Positions 1-8,515 of a DNA stretch of 64,000 nt are shown one piece after another. Origin of the DNA: Niabella sp. Lineage in GTDB: Bacteria; Bacteroidota; Bacteroidia; Chitinophagales; Chitinophagaceae. The translations under genes were made by a program, and so were the position numbers. The stretch is taken from NCBI RefSeq assembly GCF_030150205.1, contig NZ_JASLGT010000028.1, forward strand, positions 1 through 64,000, read 5' to 3'. Position 1 is the first letter of the stretch. Every line of letters begins with the position of its first letter. Under the pieces are notes generated by a model. It was not told where the DNA came from, did no database searches, and saw only the letters and a program-made list of their open reading frames with translations.

Positions 1-20
1 GCCAAAGCGCCGGCCGCAAC

Positions 21-82
21 CCGGGCAGGTTCGCTTCGTTCGGCTCCGCTACGCTCCGCCTCACTTCGCTTCACCTGCCCGG
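21..82. repeat. Inverted repeat with GC-rich loop
   Basis: A perfect 10-bp inverted repeat (CCGGGCAGGT at 21-30 and ACCTGCCCGG at 73-82) encloses about 42 bp of repeating TTCGCT/GCTCCG-like sequence. Bases 1-226 hold no gene I can support. At 148-187 there is a second low-complexity stretch (CTTCGGCTTCACTTTG... followed by GGTGACGG) of a kind that recurs in other gaps of this window. This looks like intergenic repeat debris. Confidence 0.5.
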
Positions 83-226
83 TGGTTAACTCTCCAATAC
101 AGTTACTTAATATTTATTTACACAAAGAACTAAACACTACCAAATTGAGAGACCCTTCGGCTTCACTTTGTTCCGCTCAGGGTGACGGAACGGGGGTTAC
201 GTTCTTCTACCAGGATGGCCGCCCCA

Positions 227-385
227 TTACGGTTCGGTAAAATCGCAAACGGGATAAATATCCACGCCGCGGGATTGGATATAGGCGGCTTCTAACAGTT
301 TCATTAAATAAAACCATACGGAAAATTCATCCATCTCCATGCTAACGGCGCGGTCCGTGACGCCGTGGTATAGCGCCAGTGCATG
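227..385 (-). pseudogene. C-terminal gene fragment, unidentified
   Basis: An open frame of 52 codons on the minus strand ends at TAA (227-229) and is preceded directly by an in-frame TAG (386-388), with no good start at its 5' end. The first internal ATG is at residue 16. The predicted tail (…DEFSVWFYLMKLLEAAY… ending DFTEP) looks like real protein with neighbour-like codon use, but I do not recognise the family. It stops being protein-like exactly where the AT-rich VOC gene region begins (about 386-400), so it is best read as the surviving 3' end of a gene cut by insertion or deletion. It could also be a chance frame. Confidence 0.35.
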
Positions 386-400
386 CTAATTTAATTTTGT

Positions 401-817
401 CTAATTGCTAAGTAGTCCTTTGTTATGTTCATTTGGCTCAATTAAGTCCCACAAGTTTCCATATAAATCTTCAAAGACAGCAACTGTTCCATATTCAAAG
501 TCTTGTGGTGGTCTTACAAAATTTATCTCCCTGCTTTTCAATTTTTCGTAATCTCTCCAAAAGTTGTCGGTAAAAAGAAATAAGAAAACGCGTCCTCCGG
601 TTTGATTGCCAACAATTGAGCTTTGCCGTTCATTCGAAGCTTTTGCCAATAACAAACAACATTCTTTTGCTCCTTGGGGTGATAGCATTACCCATCTTTT
701 GTCCTCACTTAGTTTTGTATCTTCTAACAACCGAAAGTCCAGTTTTTTTGTATAGAACTCAATGGCATCATCGTAGTCGTCAACTACTAAAGCAATATGT
801 GCTATTCTTTGATACAT
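401..817 (-). CDS. VOC family (glyoxalase/bleomycin-resistance fold) protein
   Basis: A 138-residue single-domain protein of the vicinal oxygen chelate superfamily. The first strand carries HIALVVDDYDDAIEFYTKKL (about residues 7-26) and the last ends FEDLYGNLWDLIEP, the usual position of a metal-binding Glu. Members bind a divalent metal as dimers and act as lyases, dioxygenases or drug-binding proteins; the substrate cannot be told from sequence. The gene and its flanks (about 390-900) are clearly AT-richer than the genes around them, and a gene fragment ends right beside it, which suggests recent transfer. It is divergent from the genes that follow and has no operon partner. Confidence 0.85.
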   Translation of the reverse strand: MYQRIAHIALVVDDYDDAIEFYTKKLDFRLLEDTKLSEDKRWVMLSPQGAKECCLLLAKASNERQSSIVGNQTGGRVFLFLFTDNFWRDYEKLKSREINFVRPPQDFEYGTVAVFEDLYGNLWDLIEPNEHNKGLLSN

Positions 818-1064
818 TTTTCGTTTGTTTTGCTATATGTGCGTTACTTAAATTGTGTCTGTTGCAATGACCGCTAACTCTTAAATATACGCAATTTGCC
901 TATTTTTAGGCGTCTATAATGAATGATAAATATGCCTTTTATAAAAATGTAGAATGCACGTGGGGGCTACAATAGCTTCTCAGGAAAGGCCAGGGCCGAT
1001 TTGCAGTCCCGACCCTATGAGATGAGGTCCCGGTTTTTTACAAACCGGGTTTTTTATGCAAAAA
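818..1064 (+). other. Intergenic stretch with possible unannotated plus-strand transcript
   Basis: No protein gene is visible between the VOC gene and 1065. The segment 950-1028 is GC-rich and contains short self-complementary blocks (for example GGGACC complements within CCCGACCC...GAGGTCCC). It runs straight into an intrinsic terminator at 1029-1055. No plus-strand gene lies upstream for that terminator to serve, so a small RNA ending near 1055 is possible. I compared it by eye with SRP RNA, RNase P RNA and tmRNA signatures and found no convincing match. Confidence 0.25.
1029..1055 (+). terminator. Intrinsic terminator (orphan)
   Basis: Stem CCCGGTTT (1029-1036) pairs with AAACCGGG (1042-1049) around a 5-nt loop and is followed by six T residues on the plus strand. 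There is no T run on the minus side, so it acts on plus-strand transcripts. No gene is seen upstream of it on that strand. Confidence 0.75.
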
Positions 1065-1098
1065 TTTGAAGGTGAAACAAGATTTACCAGTAAATTTG
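1065..1098 (+). promoter_or_regulatory. Bacteroidota-type promoter for the 88-residue gene
   Basis: TTTG (1065-1068), 22 bp, then TAAATTTG (1091-1098). This fits the Bacteroidota primary sigma consensus TTTG / TAnnTTTG exactly, 26 bp before the ATG at 1125. Confidence 0.7.
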
Positions 1099-1124
1099 GG
1101 TAGATTAGATTAAACGAAAATCCT

Positions 1125-1391
1125 ATGTTTGAAAAGTTGATTCCCAAAGAGGCAATAGAGCAGTATCATATTATCCAGGCAGAGGAAGACCGCAGTATTC
1201 ATTGGAAAGAGCATCTGGGTTATGCCGTGCGGCTGGGTAATGAATTTAAGAGTAAAACAACCGTTACATTTAATACCACCGAGGGGCCCCAGTCTGTAGA
1301 AACAACCGTATGGTCGCTCACGGAAAATTATATTTCATTAAAAGGAGGTATCCTGATCCCGTTGAACAGCATTATCGATGTTCATTTTTAG
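1125..1391 (+). CDS. Conserved hypothetical protein, 88 residues
   Basis: A small soluble protein without signal peptide or membrane segment. It begins MFEKLIPKEAIEQYH and has a hydrophobic C-terminal strand (GGILIPLNSIIDVHF). The alternating pattern of the second half suggests a small beta-rich fold. I do not recognise a named family. Support for it being real comes from the full consensus promoter just upstream, a terminator insulating it from the left, and codon use like its neighbours. It lies 48 bp before the response regulator and could be co-transcribed with the two-component genes. Confidence 0.7.
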   Translation: MFEKLIPKEAIEQYHIIQAEEDRSIHWKEHLGYAVRLGNEFKSKTTVTFNTTEGPQSVETTVWSLTENYISLKGGILIPLNSIIDVHF

Positions 1392-1439
1392 TGTCTAAAA
1401 TTCAGTTTCCCTTCAGTATTATCATCCAACTTTGCAGGA

Positions 1440-2117
1440 ATGAATATCCTGATCGTTGAAGACGAGCCTGCATTAAGCAAAAGTATCGTTACCTACCTGA
1501 AACAGGAAGGCTATACCTGTGCAGTAGCAACAACCGCCGCAGATGCGCTGGCTAAAACAGAGGTATTTGATTATGATTGCATCCTGCTGGATATCATGTT
1601 GCCCGACGGTAACGGGCTCGACCTGCTCCGGATCCTGAAACGGGATAAACGTATGGATGGGATCATTGTGGTTTCTGCCAAGGATGCGCTGGACGATAAA
1701 ATAGCCGGGTTACAATTGGGGGCAGATGATTACCTGGCCAAACCCTTTTATCTGCCTGAATTGAGTGCGCGTGTGGCTTCCGTAATCCGTCGCAGGAAAT
1801 TTGAGGGCAGCAATGAGCTGGAGTTGAACGAAATCAAAATAGATACGGCTTCCCGGATGGTTAGGGTACACCATAATGTGGTGGACCTTACAAAAAAAGA
1901 ATTTGATCTGCTCATCTATTTTATCGTTAACAAAAACCGCGTATTATCCAAAACAGCTATTGCCGAACACCTTTCCGGTTCGGATGCCGATCTGTTCGAA
2001 AATTTTGACTTTATCTATGCGCATATCAAAAACCTGAAAAAGAAGCTGGCGGCTGCGGGTGCAGATGATTACCTTAAGTCAATTTACGGGATGGGGTATA
2101 AATTTGAAGTGCTTTGA
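1440..2117 (+). CDS. OmpR/PhoB-family response regulator
   Basis: A 225-residue two-domain regulator. Residues 1-115 form a receiver domain: acidic pair E7-D8, phospho-acceptor D51 (in CILLDIMLPDGNG), the conserved Ser of VVSAKD and Lys of LAKPF. Residues about 130-225 form a winged-helix DNA-binding domain ending in SIYGMGYKFEVL, the OmpR-type wing. It should be phosphorylated by the sensor kinase whose start overlaps its stop codon. Likely targets include the downstream PepSY-like/TonB/PAP2 genes (inference from context). A near-consensus -7 box (CAACTTTG, 1427-1434) sits only a few bases before the ATG, so the mRNA may be nearly leaderless. Confidence 0.95.
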   Translation: MNILIVEDEPALSKSIVTYLKQEGYTCAVATTAADALAKTEVFDYDCILLDIMLPDGNGLDLLRILKRDKRMDGIIVVSAKDALDDKIAGLQLGADDYLAKPFYLPELSARVASVIRRRKFEGSNELELNEIKIDTASRMVRVHHNVVDLTKKEFDLLIYFIVNKNRVLSKTAIAEHLSGSDADLFENFDFIYAHIKNLKKKLAAAGADDYLKSIYGMGYKFEVL

Positions 2118-3364
2118 AGCTGATCCATTATATATCCACGCGGTATAGCCTTTATACGATCTTGCTGGCCATTTTATCGGTGCCGTTGTTTTATCTGCTG
2201 GTGCAGCGCATTATGATGTATAACCTGGATGAATCGCTGGGCTACCAGAAAGCCTGGATCCAGCAGAAGCTGGAGAACGGTCCGCCGGAGGATTTTACCT
2301 CTTACAATAACAGTGTGGTGATTACACCTACCGCTAATAAAACGGTACGCGATACGTTTTACAGTAAAGATATTTTCATACCTGAGGATCATGAAAGGGT
2401 AAAGCACCGGGTACTGGAATCGGTGATCCATGTAAACGGGAAGTACTACGCACTGCAGATACAGAAATCCATGCTGGAGGATGCGGATCTTGTAAAAAGC
2501 ATATCCCTGCTGCAATTTGTTTTTATTCTTTTCCTGCTGGCCGGCCTGTTCCTGATCAACCGGAATCTTTCCCGTAATATTTTAAGGCCCTTCCAGGATA
2601 CGTTGCGCAAGCTTGCTGACTATCGGGTAGACAAACATCAAACCCCTCAGTTTGAACAGACGGCCATACAGGAGTTTGAAGCGCTGAACCGTTCGCTGGA
2701 CGCGCTGATACTGCGGAATGCCAATCTGTATAAGGCGCAAAAGGAATTTACGGAAAATGCGGCCCACGAAACACAGACGCCATTGGCCATTATTCAAAGT
2801 AAGCTGGACCTGCTGCTGCAAACACCTGTAAACGGGGAACAGGCGGGACTTATAGAAGAGTTGACCCTGAGTGTGCGCAAGCTTCAAAAGCTGAACCGTA
2901 CGTTGTTGCTGTTAACAAAAATAGAGAACAACCAGTTCCCGGAAACCGAACCCATCGAAGTAAAAACCGTGGTCTTGCATACTGCGGACCAATTTGCAGA
3001 CATGATTGCAGAGAAACAGATCCAACTGGAGACAGGCTTGCTGGAAACCTGCCATGTGGAGGCAAATGGTCCGTTGATCGATATCCTGGTCAGTAATCTT
3101 TTTTCAAATGCCTTCCGGCATACCGCTTCAGGGGGTAGGATCGGGTTATCATTAACCCAGCATATCTTTACGATTAGCAATACCACTTCCGGTTCAGCAT
3201 TAAATGAGGAGCAGATCTTTCAGCGGTTTCAAAAACAGTCAACCGATTCGAGGAGTGTGGGGCTGGGACTGGAGATCTGCAAACAGATCTGCGAGTTATA
3301 TGGATACCAATTGCAGTACCGGTTCAGGGAGCAGCAACATTTTTTTTCGGTTGTCTTTCCCTGA
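2114..3364 (+). CDS. Two-component sensor histidine kinase
   Basis: A 416-residue membrane kinase. TM1 covers about residues 14-33, a periplasmic loop of about 95 residues follows, and TM2 covers about 131-149. Then come a HAMP-like linker, a HisKA domain with phospho-acceptor H218 (AAHETQTPLAI) and a HATPase_c domain with an N box (LVSNLFSNAFRHT) and a glycine-rich lid (VGLGLEICKQI). The G1 box is degenerate (ISNTTSG rather than DxGxG), as in many Bacteroidota kinases. Translation most likely starts at TTG 2114, overlapping the regulator's stop as TTGA, because no ATG occurs before TM1. The overlap implies translational coupling with its partner regulator. Confidence 0.93.
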   Translation: MKLIHYISTRYSLYTILLAILSVPLFYLLVQRIMMYNLDESLGYQKAWIQQKLENGPPEDFTSYNNSVVITPTANKTVRDTFYSKDIFIPEDHERVKHRVLESVIHVNGKYYALQIQKSMLEDADLVKSISLLQFVFILFLLAGLFLINRNLSRNILRPFQDTLRKLADYRVDKHQTPQFEQTAIQEFEALNRSLDALILRNANLYKAQKEFTENAAHETQTPLAIIQSKLDLLLQTPVNGEQAGLIEELTLSVRKLQKLNRTLLLLTKIENNQFPETEPIEVKTVVLHTADQFADMIAEKQIQLETGLLETCHVEANGPLIDILVSNLFSNAFRHTASGGRIGLSLTQHIFTISNTTSGSALNEEQIFQRFQKQSTDSRSVGLGLEICKQICELYGYQLQYRFREQQHFFSVVFP

Positions 3365-3569
3365 TGCAGCGCCCGCAAATTTCACAGATAAGCGCAAACT
3401 CAATGGATGTGATGTATTTCTGCGTTTCATCGGCGGGATCTGCGGGAAACAAACAGCATCTTAAGCCCCTAATTTTTTGTTAAGGAGCTGGCTGGTTGTA
3501 AAAATTCCATTTTTCTACAGAATCACCCCCCAATTTTATACTGTCCGATTTTTATCCTACTCTAAAAAA
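3365..3569. repeat. Intergenic gap with degenerate repeat debris
   Basis: Bases 3372-3450 (ATTTCACAGATAAGCGCAAA ... TTTCTGCG ... GATCTGCGGGAAAC) resemble the CAGAT/CTGCG-rich intergenic repeat common in Bacteroidota genomes. I see no gene or clear terminator here. Confidence 0.35.
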
Positions 3570-4004
3570 ATGTTGAAAATGAAAACGAAGATCTTACTGG
3601 CCGGCCTGTTTGCGGCGGCCAGCCTTACCGGGTTCGCCCAGTCAAAAAGCGCGGCTCCTGTACCGGCTGCTGTAAAAACTGCTTTTGAGCATCAGTACCC
3701 AGGCACAAAGGCGAAATGGGAACCGGAGGATGGTAATTGTGAAGCCTCCTTTATCAACAAGGGTGTAAAGACAAGTGCCGTGTATAACAAAGCCGGCAAG
3801 CTGGTAGAAACAGAAACGGCCATATCCGGGGATGCATTTCCCAAGGCAGCAAAGGATTATATCGCCCGGAAAAAATTGGGCGTCGTAACCGAAACTGCTA
3901 AAATCATAAAGGCAGATGGTACCGTATCCTACGAGGCTGAAATCAAGAAGACGGATTATTTGTTTGATGAAAAAGGAAATTTTTTACGTACACAAAAGGA
4001 TTAG
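3570..4004 (+). CDS. Secreted PepSY-like (BLIP-like) protein
   Basis: About 144 residues with a cleavable signal peptide (MLKMKTKILLAGLF...GFAQ), exported to the periplasm. The mature part has two similar halves, each with the pattern of the PepSY-like/putative beta-lactamase-inhibitor-like family (Bacteroidota secreted proteins with a VPAAVKTAFEHQYPGTKAKW start and an ALDxxGxLVETE strand). A second in-frame ATG at 3579 is an equally good start. Such proteins are often encoded beside two-component systems, as here, and may be regulatory targets or modulators; their molecular role is not established. It is the first gene after the kinase, 34 bp before the TonB receptor. Confidence 0.8.
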   Translation: MLKMKTKILLAGLFAAASLTGFAQSKSAAPVPAAVKTAFEHQYPGTKAKWEPEDGNCEASFINKGVKTSAVYNKAGKLVETETAISGDAFPKAAKDYIARKKLGVVTETAKIIKADGTVSYEAEIKKTDYLFDEKGNFLRTQKD

Positions 4005-4037
4005 CCGGCAGACGCATTATAAAAACGAACGCATACG

Positions 4038-6253
4038 ATGTACCGAATTTTTGTTTTGTTGACAGGAGTTATTTTTAGTTTGAATGTCCATGCCCAGTCA
4101 AAACTGCGGTTTCAGTTTCAAAACCCGGTTTCGGATAAGGCAGTTCCGGGGGTTACCGTTTCTGAGAATGGAAAAGCAACAGCCATTGCTGATAGCAGTG
4201 GCGTTGCTGTTTTGCCGGTTCCGGCAGGGATCCACAATTTTTCTTTTTCCGCCGTGGGTTATGAAAAGGAGCTATTGATGATTCATATTACGCACGATAC
4301 GACGCTGGTTATAAAAATGAATGCCCTTGCCAGGGAAATGGATGAAGTAGTGGTAGTATCTACTACCCGGAATAATCAATCCATCGAAAACGCACCTATA
4401 AAAGTAGAAGTGCTGGGGAAGGAAGAAATGAACGAGGAAAATGGTATCCGGCCCGCTAATATCGCCAGTATTCTGGGTGATGTAAGCGGTGTACAGATCC
4501 AGCAAACCAGTGCCACATCGGGTAATTCCAATGTGCGCATCCAGGGGCTGGATGGGCGCTACACCCAGATCCTGCGGGATGGCATGCCTCTGTATGATGG
4601 CTTTAGCGGTGGGTTTGGCATCCTTACCATTCCGCCGCTGGATCTGCAACAGATCGAACTAGTAAAAGGATCAGCCTCTACTTTATATGGTGGTGGCGCC
4701 ATTGGCGGATTGGTTAACATTATTTCAAAACGGCCAACAGCGGCGCAGGAAGGAACCCTTACGCTGAACCAGACCACCCTGAAGGAGACCGATGGAAATG
4801 TCTATTTGTCGAAACGGTATAAAGGATTTGGGTATACGCTTTTTGGCGGGTATATACACCAGAACCCGGTGGATGTAAACAAGGATGGCTTTTCGGATGT
4901 TCCGAAACTGAATAGTTATAATATACACCCGCGTTTGTTTTTCTATCCAAAAAATACCACCATCATCCTTGGTTATAACGGGAATGCGAATAATACGAAG
5001 GGAGGGGATATGCAGGTATTAAAGGGCAACTCCGATGCCGTGCACCAGTATTTTGAGCAAAACAACACAACACGTCATACCGGCGAACTGGTGGTGGAGC
5101 ACCATTTCGATAGCGGTAAAAGCCTGTATTTTAAAAATACGGTAAGTGACTATACCAATAATTTTGCAGATGCCCAATTGAATTATAAAGGCAACCAGCT
5201 GAGTTACTACAGTGAGTTGTCTACACTGATCCCTTACGGAAATAAGAACAGTTTTGTAGGCGGGGTAAACGTAACCGGCCTTACGGAAATAAGAACAGTT
5301 TTGTAGGCGGGGTAAACGTAACCGGCGACCAGTTTAAGGCAACGCATCAGAATCAGTTTATCCCCATCGCTTCGCTGAACAATAATACCATCGGGGCCTT
5401 TGCACAAAATACCTGGACCATAAAAGATCAGGCTACATTGGAACTGGGCCTTCGGGATGACTATCATCAGAAATATGGCAACTTCTTTTTGCCAAGGCTG
5501 GCGTTTTTCAACCGGTTTAATGAGCATTGGGCCACCCGCCTGGGAGTAGGCTGGGGCTATAAAGTGCCCAATCCGTTTACGCCCTGGTATATGGATTATA
5601 CCCCGGATAAAATTGCCGCCTTGCCAGCCAGTATCACGCCTGAAAAATCGGTAGGATATAATGCAGAAGTGAATTACAAGTTGGAATGGGAGGGTGGAAA
5701 CAGCCTGTTTATTAACCAGGCCTTCTTCCTTACACAGATCAAAGATCCGATTTACGGAACCATTAATCCGGATGGAACCCTGCTCTATCAGAACGGGAAT
5801 AAAAATGTGCTCAGCCGCGGTTTTGATACCTATGTGAAGGCCAAGCTGGATGAATGGGAGCTGTATGCCGGGTACACCTATACCGTGGTGACCCGCAACT
5901 ATCTCCCTCAAAATCAGTTTATGCCATTAACCCCCAGGAACCGGACTTCTTTTGTATTGGCACGGGATTTTGAAAAAGCGGGCTTATTGACCGGACTGGA
6001 AGGTTCTTATAACGGAAGTCAAAAACGGCTGGATGGCTCCAATACGCCCGGTTATATGTTTATGGCGGCGGTGATTCAAAAGCACCTGGGCGATCATGTA
6101 ACCCTGGTATTGAATTGCGAGAACCTGCTGAACTATAAACAAAGTAAGGTAGAAGCCTTGTATACGGGGTCGGTAACCGATCCGCAATTTAAACCGCTAT
6201 GGGCACCTATCGACGGAAGAGTGGTAAATCTGTCGATTCGTCTTAAATTGTGA
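4038..6253 (+). pseudogene. TonB-dependent outer-membrane receptor, frameshifted by a 47-bp tandem duplication
   Basis: The protein has a signal peptide (ending NVHAQ), a carboxypeptidase-regulatory-like beta domain (about residues 22-95), a plug domain with a VVVVSTTRNNQSIENAP TonB-box-like start and IRGLDGR-type motif (NVRIQGLDGRYTQILRDG), and a 22-strand barrel ending in NLSIRLKL. It resembles FecA/CirA-type siderophore or metal receptors. The unit 5233-5279 is repeated exactly at 5280-5326. Because 47 is not a multiple of 3, the current frame ends at 5304-5306 after 422 residues. Removing one copy rejoins 4038-5279 to 5327-6253 and gives an intact 722-residue receptor. The rest of the frame has not decayed, so the lesion is recent, reversible or an assembly error. 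Confidence 0.9.
5233..5326 (+). repeat. Exact 47-bp tandem duplication (two units)
   Basis: Unit one is 5233-5279 and unit two is 5280-5326, identical over all 47 bases, starting CTTACGGAAATAAGAACAG and ending AACGTAACCGGC. It lies inside the barrel-coding part of the TonB receptor gene and shifts the frame by +2. Confidence 0.97.
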
Positions 6254-6255
6254 GC

Positions 6256-7041
6256 ATGAAGAAAATCATATTCCTGTACCTGTGTTTTAGTTCATCCTTT
6301 TCTTCCCTGTTGGCCCAGCAGGATTCTACTGTATCGGCTGTTGATTCCGCTCAGATACGGCTTCGCGAGCAGCCGGCCTCCGGTAGCCCAGTGCGGTTAA
6401 AACAATTTATTGCACCGGCTACGCTGATCGCGTTGGGCGGACTGGCAGATGGTACCAATCTGTTCAAGGGATTGAATCAAACGACCCGGAACGAAATTGT
6501 AGAAGACCATCCGAACTTCGCAACGCATATCGACAATGTGCTGGAATACACGCCCGGACTGGCAGTGTTTGCGCTGCGGGGGCTGGGGATAAAAGGAAAA
6601 AATACGCTGGGGCATGAGGCTATCCTGTATGCCATGTCCCTGGGGATCAATGCGGCTTTGACGGTACCGTTAAAGCATATTACCAATGTGGAGCGCCCGG
6701 ATGGCAGCAACCGTTTGTCCTTCCCTTCAGGGCATACGTCAACAGCATTTGCTTCGGCTGAGTTTCTCCGGAGAGAATACAAGGATGTATCGCCCTGGTA
6801 TGGCGTTGGCGGCTACCTGGTGGCAACAGCAACCGGTGTGCTCCGGATGTATAACAACCGGCACTGGCTGGGTGATGTGGTGGCGGGCGCAGGGTTTGGT
6901 ATCGCTTCTACTAACCTGGCCTATCTCTGTTACAATAAATTGCATATCGGCCAGAAAAAAGACAGGCAGGGAAGTACCACGTATTTTTATCCCGCTGTTT
7001 CGGGCAGGTCGTACGGGGTCGGATTGGTAAAGAATTTTTAG
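6256..7041 (+). CDS. PAP2-family membrane-associated phosphatase
   Basis: About 261 residues with a signal peptide (ending LLAQ). The three phosphatase motifs are present: KHITNVERPD (K-x6-RP), FPSGHT (PSGH) and RMYNNRHWLGDVVAG (R-x6-H-x3-D). The family removes phosphate from lipid phosphates such as undecaprenyl pyrophosphate, phosphatidylglycerol phosphate or lipid A. I chose the ATG at 6256 over the GTG at 6250, which would overlap the receptor stop. It directly follows the TonB receptor gene. Its position behind a two-component system and a receptor resembles envelope-stress or lipid A modification loci (inference). Confidence 0.9.
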   Translation: MKKIIFLYLCFSSSFSSLLAQQDSTVSAVDSAQIRLREQPASGSPVRLKQFIAPATLIALGGLADGTNLFKGLNQTTRNEIVEDHPNFATHIDNVLEYTPGLAVFALRGLGIKGKNTLGHEAILYAMSLGINAALTVPLKHITNVERPDGSNRLSFPSGHTSTAFASAEFLRREYKDVSPWYGVGGYLVATATGVLRMYNNRHWLGDVVAGAGFGIASTNLAYLCYNKLHIGQKKDRQGSTTYFYPAVSGRSYGVGLVKNF

Positions 7042-7054
7042 TAAAACAATTTAT

Positions 7055-7471
7055 ATGTGGTGGTTTTACGCATTGCTGTCGGCATTTTTTGCGGCGCTCA
7101 CAGCCATCTTTTCAAAAATCGGTGTGTCTTCGGTAAATGCCAACCTGGCCACGGCCATACGCACCATTGTGATATTGCTGGTGGCCTGGGGCATTGTGTT
7201 TGTAAAGCGGGAGCAGCAGGGACTTAGTTCCATATCCCGGCATTCCCTGCTCTTCCTGGTTATTTCCGGTGTGGCCACGGGGCTTTCCTGGCTTTGTTAT
7301 TTTAAGGCGCTGCAAATGGGCAAGGCCTCCCAGGTGGCGGCGGTAGATAAGCTGAGTGTACCGTTTGTGTTTGTGCTTTCCCTCCTGTTTTTAAACGAAT
7401 CGCTCAACTGGAAAGCCCTGGTGGGCGTGCTCCTGATCGCCTCCGGTTCTGTTTTAATGATCCGGGCATAA
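7055..7471 (+). CDS. EamA-family (DMT) transporter, single-domain
   Basis: A 138-residue protein with about five transmembrane helices and one EamA domain. It opens WWFYALLSAFFAALTAIFSK and has the typical C-terminal LNESLNWKALVGVLLIASGSV segment. Classic EamA proteins have two such domains; short versions of about 140 residues are common in Bacteroidota and probably work as dimers. Family members export amino acids, nucleotides or drugs, but the substrate cannot be read here. It starts 13 bp after the PAP2 gene and probably shares its transcript. Confidence 0.88.
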   Translation: MWWFYALLSAFFAALTAIFSKIGVSSVNANLATAIRTIVILLVAWGIVFVKREQQGLSSISRHSLLFLVISGVATGLSWLCYFKALQMGKASQVAAVDKLSVPFVFVLSLLFLNESLNWKALVGVLLIASGSVLMIRA

Positions 7472-7528
7472 AAGAACGGCAACGTTGCCCATGATCTGTA
7501 TTCGGATTTATTTTAATAATTTCACCCT

Positions 7529-8491
7529 ATGGCAATGGGAAGAAAACGGGCACAGGGAAAAACGGTAGACAATACCGGGCTGAATACGGCGGTAACGGCC
7601 AAGTACGCCCGTTTTATCAATAAAGATGGCAGCGTCAATGTGGTCAACCGGTCGGGATCGGTGTTTGATAAATACAGTATTTACAATTTCCTGATCAACC
7701 TGAGCAGCTGGAAATTCGGTCTGCTAATTATCGGGTTTTATACCATCATCAACCTGCTGTTTGCTTCTGTTTATTATTTGTTTTGTATTCCCCATTTACA
7801 GGGACTTGTAAGAGGCACCCCCATAGAAACCTTCGAGGAAGCCTACTTCTTTTCTTCGCAAACCTTAACCACGGTAGGATACGGCCGCATCAGTCCCATC
7901 GGGTTTATCACCAATACCATTGCCTCCATTGAAGCGCTGGTGGGCATTCTCACCCTGGCCATCATTACCGGTTTGCTGTATGGCCGCTTTGTAAAACCCC
8001 GGGCCTATATCCGGTTTAGTAAACACGCCATTATTGCGCCCTTCCGGGAAGGAAAGGCCATTATGTTTCGTATGGCGCCCATAAAAAACGCCACGCTTAG
8101 TGAAGTGTCGATACAGGTTACGGTAAGCATGCTGATCAATGAGAACGGTCAGGACAGTTACCGGTATTTTTCCCTGCCCCTGCAGTTCAATACCATTAAT
8201 TCACTGCATATATCCTGGACGGTGGTGCATCCCATCAACGAGGAAAGCCCGGTGTACAATATGACCATGGCGGAGCTGGAGCAGGCCGATTTTGAAATGA
8301 TGGTCTACCTGAAGGCTTTTGATGAAGATTTTTCCAACACGGTAATTGCACGTACCAGCTATACCTATGGTGAGTTGGTGAACGGGGCAAAATTTGTTCC
8401 GGTGTATCATGAATCCCCGGAAGGAAGGGGCACCATTGTGGAATTATCCAAATTGCACGACTACCGGCAGCATCCCGAAGCCGCGATCTGA
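7529..8491 (+). CDS. Inward-rectifier-type potassium channel (KirBac-like)
   Basis: A 320-residue protein with the Kir layout. There is a cytoplasmic slide region, TM1 (about residues 63-90), a pore helix with the selectivity filter T115-V-G-Y-G119 (SSQTLTTVGYGRISP), TM2 (about 130-153) and a C-terminal immunoglobulin-like cytoplasmic domain containing FRMAPIKNATLSEVSI and LHISWTVVHPI, which match the Kir C-terminal domain. It should form a tetrameric K+ channel in the inner membrane. Ligand or lipid gating cannot be inferred. It is 57 bp after the EamA gene. Confidence 0.93.
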   Translation: MAMGRKRAQGKTVDNTGLNTAVTAKYARFINKDGSVNVVNRSGSVFDKYSIYNFLINLSSWKFGLLIIGFYTIINLLFASVYYLFCIPHLQGLVRGTPIETFEEAYFFSSQTLTTVGYGRISPIGFITNTIASIEALVGILTLAIITGLLYGRFVKPRAYIRFSKHAIIAPFREGKAIMFRMAPIKNATLSEVSIQVTVSMLINENGQDSYRYFSLPLQFNTINSLHISWTVVHPINEESPVYNMTMAELEQADFEMMVYLKAFDEDFSNTVIARTSYTYGELVNGAKFVPVYHESPEGRGTIVELSKLHDYRQHPEAAI

Positions 8492-8515
8492 TGATTTGCA
8501 TGCATTTCTTTAAAT

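Noticed and set aside
940..1028. Possible RNase P, SRP or tmRNA 3' end before the terminator
   Set aside because: The diagnostic words of those RNAs (for example GGAAGGAAGCAGC-type SRP loop, RNase P P4 strands) are absent; it is left as an unassigned possible transcript.
5438..6253. Second half of the TonB receptor as a separate gene starting at an internal ATG
   Set aside because: It lacks a signal peptide and plug and continues the upstream barrel exactly once one 47-bp unit is removed.
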